A DNA stretch of 9,566 bases from G963674665 sp964609625 (lineage in GTDB: Bacteria > Desulfobacterota > Desulfovibrionia > Desulfovibrionales > Desulfovibrionaceae): contig CAZSRS010000081.1 in NCBI GenBank assembly GCA_964609625.1, forward strand, positions 1-9,566, in the 5' to 3' direction. The notes below the pieces were generated by a model. It was not told where the DNA came from. It did no database searches and saw only the letters and a list, made by a program, of their open reading frames with translations. This document shows positions 6,819-9,566 of this stretch, one piece after another. Position 1 is the first letter of the stretch. Each line of letters begins with the position of its first letter. Both the position numbers and the translations under genes were made by a program.

Positions 6819-6847
6819 TTGACCAGCACTGTAGAACGGGGTAGAAA
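6819..6847 (+). promoter_or_regulatory. Candidate sigma-70 promoter for the DUF721 gene pair
   Basis: TTGACC (6819-6824) and TAGAAA (6842-6847) are spaced by exactly 17 bases and match the -35 and -10 boxes at 5/6 and 4/6. Transcription would begin near 6853, leaving a short leader before ATG 6870. The site lies between the divergent Hpt and DUF721 genes in an AT-rich patch. Confidence 0.5.
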
Positions 6848-6869
6848 AATAATTTGGGGTCGAGTGGCT

Positions 6870-7358
6870 ATGCGTGTTCTGCGTTCGGTGTTGCGGGAGT
6901 ATCTCGGCACCAGCCATGGCGGCGGTAAACGCTTCCGGCAGTCGCGGTTGTGGCAGGAGTGGGGGGCCGTTGTGGGCGCGGAAGTAGCCGCCCTGGCCCG
7001 TCCCCTGGGGACGCGTAGACGGACCCTGATTCTTGGCGTCGAGGACGGCGCCGCACTACAGGAAACTCGTTTCTACGCTCCGGGGATTCTCGATGACGTG
7101 AACGCCTATCTGGGCGAAGTTTGTTTTGACAAAGTACAGTGCGAACTGCTAATGGGCAGAACCCCTCTGGACGTTCGCATAACACCGGAGAGACAATCAC
7201 GGTATTTACACCCCCCGGACAATCTCGGCCGGGTGGATCTGGCACCACCGGCGGACAGTCCGGTTGGGCGATGTTATCGGGCCTATTTACGCGTATTCGG
7301 CAAGGCAGCGGTGACTGGCAACGACGAGCATGAGCACGGAGAACACGGTTATGAGTGA
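6870..7358 (+). CDS. DUF721 (DciA-like) protein
   Basis: The 162-residue product carries the DUF721 pattern in its N-terminal half: the SRLWQEWGAVVGAEVAALARP segment (25-45), a strand TLILGVEDGAALQETRF (52-68), and APGILDDVNAYLG (70-82). DUF721 proteins include DciA, which helps load the replicative helicase DnaB in bacteria lacking DnaC; many short family members are uncharacterised. The C-terminal half (about 95-150) is less conserved. The start at ATG 6870 puts the family domain close to the N-terminus; longer in-frame starts upstream (for example 6759) run through the putative promoter and look like non-coding sequence. The ribosome site is weak. The last 8 bases overlap the next gene, indicating translational coupling. 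Confidence 0.82.
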   Translation: MRVLRSVLREYLGTSHGGGKRFRQSRLWQEWGAVVGAEVAALARPLGTRRRTLILGVEDGAALQETRFYAPGILDDVNAYLGEVCFDKVQCELLMGRTPLDVRITPERQSRYLHPPDNLGRVDLAPPADSPVGRCYRAYLRVFGKAAVTGNDEHEHGEHGYE

Positions 7359-7707
7359 AGAAGTCAAGGAAATTAGCTTTGATGAACTGGGACTGAAAAA
7401 GCCCTTGGACAAGATGACCGCCAAGGAGCTTCGCGAATTGGTGATCGGGAAACTGCCGATGATCACCGGTGCTTCCGGCATGGGCAAGGAAGATATCGTT
7501 GTCGCCATCAAGCAGGTTTTCGGCATTTCCGACGAGGAAGGCGAAAAAGTCTCTCCCTATCAAGCGCACATCTCGGAACTGAAGAGCGAAATCAAAACCC
7601 TGCGCCAGTCCAAGGCAGGTGTGGAAAACCGCAAGACCAGGACGCAATTGCGCCGCAAGATCAACAAGCTGAAAAAGCGTACCCGCCGTCTGGCCGCGTG
7701 GAGCTGA
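7351..7707 (+). CDS. Small basic protein with Rho-N/SAP-like N-terminus
   Basis: A 118-residue protein of unknown function. Residues 20-60 (DKMTAKELRELVIG, then ITGASGMGKEDIVVAIKQVFGI) resemble the helix-extended-loop-helix fold of Rho N-terminal and SAP domains, which bind nucleic acid. Residues 74-115 form a strongly basic, probably coiled-coil helix with many Lys and Arg. Together these suggest a DNA- or RNA-binding protein. ATG 7351 is preferred to ATG 7330 because GGAG (7338-7341) lies 9 bases ahead of it and nothing useful precedes 7330. It overlaps the DUF721 gene by 8 bases, so the two are probably made together. The nucleic-acid role is inference from fold-like pattern and charge. 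Confidence 0.8.
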   Translation: MSEEVKEISFDELGLKKPLDKMTAKELRELVIGKLPMITGASGMGKEDIVVAIKQVFGISDEEGEKVSPYQAHISELKSEIKTLRQSKAGVENRKTRTQLRRKINKLKKRTRRLAAWS

Positions 7708-7768
7708 TTCCGCGCGAGTCGAGGCACAAGGACCGCGCCCCTTGGCCGGCGTGATGTCAACAAAGCGC

Positions 7769-7797
7769 TTGACAGCTCTTGCAACTTTCCGTAGAGA
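7769..7797 (+). promoter_or_regulatory. Candidate promoter of the tRNA-Gln/tRNA-Glu unit
   Basis: A perfect -35 box TTGACA (7769-7774) lies 17 bases before TAGAGA (7792-7797), a weak -10. Transcription would start near 7803, about 12 bases before tRNA-Gln. No other gene starts here, and the site is right where a tRNA operon promoter should be. Confidence 0.6.
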
Positions 7798-7814
7798 AGT
7801 CGTTTCCAACCGAC

Positions 7815-7888
7815 TGGGGGATCGTCTAGCGGCAGGACGACGGGTTCTGGCCCCGTTAACCTAGGTTCGAATCCTAGTCCCCCAGCCA
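7815..7888 (+). tRNA. tRNA-Gln (anticodon CUG)
   Basis: The 74 bases fold into a full cloverleaf: acceptor TGGGGGA/TCCCCCA, D-stem GTC/GAC, anticodon stem ACGGG/CCCGT with loop TTCTGGC (anticodon CTG), T-stem CTAGG/CCTAG with loop TTCGAAT, discriminator G, and an encoded CCA (7886-7888). It reads CAG codons. It is 8 bases ahead of tRNA-Glu. Confidence 0.97.
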
Positions 7889-7896
7889 AAGAGTGC

Positions 7897-7974
7897 GTCC
7901 CCATCGTCTAGCCTGGTCCAGGACACCGGCCTTTCACGCCGGCGACAGGGGTTCAAATCCCCTTGGGGACGCCA
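7897..7974 (+). tRNA. tRNA-Glu (anticodon UUC)
   Basis: The 78 bases form a cloverleaf with acceptor GTCCCCA/TGGGGAC, anticodon stem CCGGC/GCCGG around loop CTTTCAC (anticodon TTC), T-stem AGGGG/CCCCT with loop TTCAAAT, discriminator G and encoded CCA (7972-7974). It reads GAA/GAG. The 3' end borders the integrase block and is the likely chromosomal attachment site; the gene is intact. Confidence 0.97.
7940..7974. other. Putative attachment site (tRNA-Glu 3' end)
   Basis: A tyrosine-recombinase gene ends 63 bases beyond this tRNA and points at it. Such integrases usually recombine within the 3' half of a tRNA gene and keep it whole, so the T-arm and acceptor end are the most likely core. No second copy is visible in the window, so the far junction would be beyond 9566. 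The limits given are approximate. Confidence 0.5.
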
Positions 7975-8020
7975 AATGATTCTAAGAGGTTATCGGAAGG
8001 TTGACCTCATTGAGCCAGGG

Positions 8021-8043
8021 TGGTTACAAATCCTGGTTACAAA
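8021..8043. repeat. Tandem TGGTTACAAA repeats by the integrase 3' end
   Basis: Two identical 10-mers (8021-8030 and 8034-8043) are separated by TCC, giving a 13-base period. They lie between the tRNA-Glu 3' end and the integrase stop codon, where integrase arm-type or accessory-factor sites often occur. Function is inferred from position only. Confidence 0.6.
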
Positions 8044-9185
8044 ATGCCCTCAGAGCCCAATTCCGAGGGCATTGCCTTTTTGAAAGCCAAGACCTTGCCC
8101 GCTCCTCTGTCCTCGAACACGTTCAAGGCTTCCTTGGCCTCGGAGTTGAATCCCAGGCTTTTGAGATAGCGCGCCGTGGTTGTCGCGTTCTCGTGCCTGA
8201 GTATCTGCTGGATTACGGCCACAGGATGGCCGGCCTTGTAGAGAATGACCGCCGACAGATGCCGGATGGCGTGCATACCAAAGTGTTTCACGCCTGCCGA
8301 CGCGCACAAGCCCTTCATCCAGTGCTGCCGACATTTGTAAGCCTCACCTGTGGTTTCCGCGACAAAGACATGGTTTGAATTGTTGGTTCTTTTCTCCCAG
8401 TGGGACAAAAGCGCCTGGCGCAACTCATTGGTCATGGGCAGGTAATCCTCCTTCCAGGAGCCACCTCGCGTCTTCCTGGTGCGCAGCTTTATCTTGCTTG
8501 CTGCAAAGTCCAGGTCCTCCCAGACGAGGCGAAACAGCTCACCGCGACGTGCGGCCAAATGCAAGAAGGCGATCAACAGCACCCTGTCCTGTCCTTCGGC
8601 CTGTGCATACACCGCCCAGAAATCCTCCTCGGGCGGAACGTAACGCGCGTGCCTTTCTTCGGGGTACTTTTCCACAGAGAGAAACGGATTTGCTCTTCCT
8701 GTGGGAAATCCCTGGTCTGCAAGGTACTTTGCGCCCCAGTTCCAGGCTTTGCCCAGGTTCTTGCGGTCCGTATTCAGTGCATTGCCGCTACGCATCTTGC
8801 GTTGCTGCCCAAAGTACTGCAACGCATTGCCAATCTCGTAATCCTTCACAGCCATATCCGGATTCTGAAAACGGAAGAATCGGCGATACACAAGCCGCTT
8901 TTCCTGATAGGTCTTCTCAGCCCATCTGCCTTTGCCGTCATCCATATACTGCGTTATCCATTCAATCAGGCTAAGACAGGAGGTTGTGGGGATCGGGGTT
9001 TCCTTCTCCTTTTCCTGCTCGGCGATCTGCTCCTGGAGTTGCTTCCTTTCGCGCTCCTCCCACATGATCGCTTCGCGCTGGCTTTTCTTGCTGTCGTCCT
9101 TGAACCACTTGACCTTGCTGGTTCCGTAGACCATGACCGCAGCGCGCCAGACCTGCTTTCCGCGTCTTTTGCAAAGACTGGCCAT
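8037..9185 (-). CDS. Tyrosine-recombinase integrase
   Basis: A 382-residue site-specific recombinase of the phage-integrase family, which would insert and excise the element next to it. Residues 1-30 form a basic strand-rich N-terminus (arm-binding-like), 36-63 a highly charged, probably coiled-coil helix, about 71-155 the SAM-like core-binding domain, and 180-345 the catalytic domain. Catalytic residues can be placed: R213 in AARRGEL, a likely K238 in the beta-hairpin (RTRKTRGG), H305 and R308 in HAIRHLS, H331 in LRHENATT, and the nucleophile Y340 in ARYLKSL. All are present, so the enzyme looks functional. GGAGG with 9-base spacing, and a TGA directly ahead of the ATG in the same frame, fix the start at 9185. 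The gene points towards tRNA-Glu. Upstream, an excisionase-like gene overlaps it. Confidence 0.95.
   Translation of the reverse strand: MASLCKRRGKQVWRAAVMVYGTSKVKWFKDDSKKSQREAIMWEERERKQLQEQIAEQEKEKETPIPTTSCLSLIEWITQYMDDGKGRWAEKTYQEKRLVYRRFFRFQNPDMAVKDYEIGNALQYFGQQRKMRSGNALNTDRKNLGKAWNWGAKYLADQGFPTGRANPFLSVEKYPEERHARYVPPEEDFWAVYAQAEGQDRVLLIAFLHLAARRGELFRLVWEDLDFAASKIKLRTRKTRGGSWKEDYLPMTNELRQALLSHWEKRTNNSNHVFVAETTGEAYKCRQHWMKGLCASAGVKHFGMHAIRHLSAVILYKAGHPVAVIQQILRHENATTTARYLKSLGFNSEAKEALNVFEDRGAGKVLAFKKAMPSELGSEGIL
8043..8081 (+). terminator. Likely terminator of the tRNA unit, inside the integrase 3' end
   Basis: A 9-bp stem, AATGCCCTC (8043-8051) with GAGGGCATT (8065-8073), has a 13-base loop and is followed by GCC and five T (8077-8081). 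In the + direction this would end the tRNA-Gln/Glu transcript about 70-100 bases after tRNA-Glu. It overlaps the last codons of the minus-strand integrase gene. The loop is larger than ideal and three bases separate stem and T-run. Confidence 0.6.
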
Positions 9186-9369
9186 TCAAGATTTCCTCCA
9201 CTCGCTTGTCAAAGAACCGAATGCGTCCAGGGCAGACTTCCACACCTCCCCATACGTGAGCATACTTCTTGACCGTGCGCACATCAACCCCTAGCCACTC
9301 GGCCAAGGCCTCGGGCGTGATTGGTGTGCCGTATCGGCTGCGAAGCTCTTCAGGCCCTACGCAATCCAC
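8971..9369 (-). CDS. Excisionase/AlpA-like helix-turn-helix protein
   Basis: Residues 5-62 are convincing: ITPEALAEWLGVDVRTVKKYA (17-37) is a helix-turn-helix with the recognition helix in DVRTVKKY, followed by a small wing (GRIRFFDKRVEEIL, 48-61), as in MerR/AlpA-type excisionases and phage regulators. Such proteins bind near att sites and set the direction of recombination, or control the integrase promoter. The start is a GTG at 9369; TAG at 9391-9393 blocks the frame upstream and no ATG lies between. The frame does not stop where the integrase starts (9185) but runs on to 8971, adding about 70 residues rich in Gly, Arg, Gln and Lys with no recognisable fold. The true protein may be about 62 residues plus this tail, or a base change may have removed the natural stop. 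Confidence 0.7.
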   Translation of the reverse strand: MDCVGPEELRSRYGTPITPEALAEWLGVDVRTVKKYAHVWGGVEVCPGRIRFFDKRVEEILNGQSLQKTRKAGLARCGHGLRNQQGQVVQGRQQEKPARSDHVGGARKEATPGADRRAGKGEGNPDPHNLLS

Positions 9370-9442
9370 TGCATCACCCGGTTCTGGTTTCTATGTGTAT
9401 CGATATTTCGGACAACCATTCCCAATTCCAACTGAAATCAAA

Positions 9443-9501
9443 GTCTGCATTGTCTGTGTTGTCTGTCAGCCGGCCAATGGCGTCCTCTTCCGCGTGCAGA
9501 C
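9443..9501. repeat. GTCTG-type tandem repeats upstream of the excisionase-like gene
   Basis: Three 9-base units in a row, GTCTGCATT (9443-9451), GTCTGTGTT (9452-9460) and GTCTGTCAG (9461-9469), plus an inverted GTCTGCA at 9495-9501 (read as TGCAGAC on the + strand). They lie 70-130 bases upstream of the GTG start, in a region without a gene (9370-9566). They could be operator or excisionase/integrase arm sites; the role is unproven. Confidence 0.5.
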
Positions 9502-9566
9502 ATTGGTTTTTCAATGATGGGATGGCCCCGCCCCTCCAAACGGGGTACGCCTCAAGGAACCCCGAA

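Noticed and set aside
7727..7744. Terminator after the Rho-N-like gene (CAAGG/CCTTG)
   Set aside because: Short stem and no T-run in either direction.
8400..9272. 290-codon open frame on the plus strand opposite the integrase
   Set aside because: The integrase on the other strand has all catalytic residues and a good ribosome site; this frame has no domain or ribosome site.

Overview
The window looks like a chromosomal segment from a Desulfovibrio-like bacterium (Desulfobacterota). That placement is inferred from the type of outer-membrane porin, the GC-rich codon use and the mix of conserved small genes; no marker gene settles the species.

Layout, left to right. Positions 3-1187 hold the 3' end of an outer-membrane porin gene, closed by a strong intrinsic terminator. 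hisD (histidinol dehydrogenase) and purC (SAICAR synthase) follow 25 bases apart on the + strand and are probably co-transcribed. Next comes a REP-associated tyrosine transposase (RAYT) gene broken by one in-frame stop. Behind it lies about 490 bases of non-coding sequence with GTAG-type REP palindromes in both orientations and a 68-bp direct repeat.

Positions 4726-6689 are a minus-strand cluster. In transcription order it encodes an Hpt phosphotransfer protein, a MoaD/ThiS-like ubiquitin-fold protein with an unusual -GSKG end, a TtuA/Ncs6-type tRNA thiolation enzyme with all its zinc and iron-sulfur cysteines, and a secreted DUF4019 protein. The middle two look like a sulfur carrier and its thiolase. 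Diverging from the cluster is a + strand pair: a DUF721 (DciA-like) protein and a small basic protein with a Rho-N/SAP-like N-terminus, overlapping by 8 bases, with a plausible sigma-70-type promoter in front.

Two tRNA genes, Gln(CUG) and Glu(UUC), follow behind their own promoter. Immediately downstream, on the minus strand, lie a tyrosine-recombinase integrase and an excisionase-like helix-turn-helix gene. This is the classic arrangement of an element integrated at the 3' end of a tRNA gene; the rest of the element would lie beyond the right edge. Short repeats on both flanks of the integrase block (TGGTTACAAA at 8021-8043, GTCTGYRTT-like units at 9443-9501) are candidate protein-binding sites.

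The points most worth following are the MoaD-like/TtuA-like pair without a terminal diglycine, the decayed RAYT with its REP array, the long overlap between the excisionase-like gene and the integrase gene, and the tRNA terminator hairpin that appears to sit inside the last codons of the integrase.
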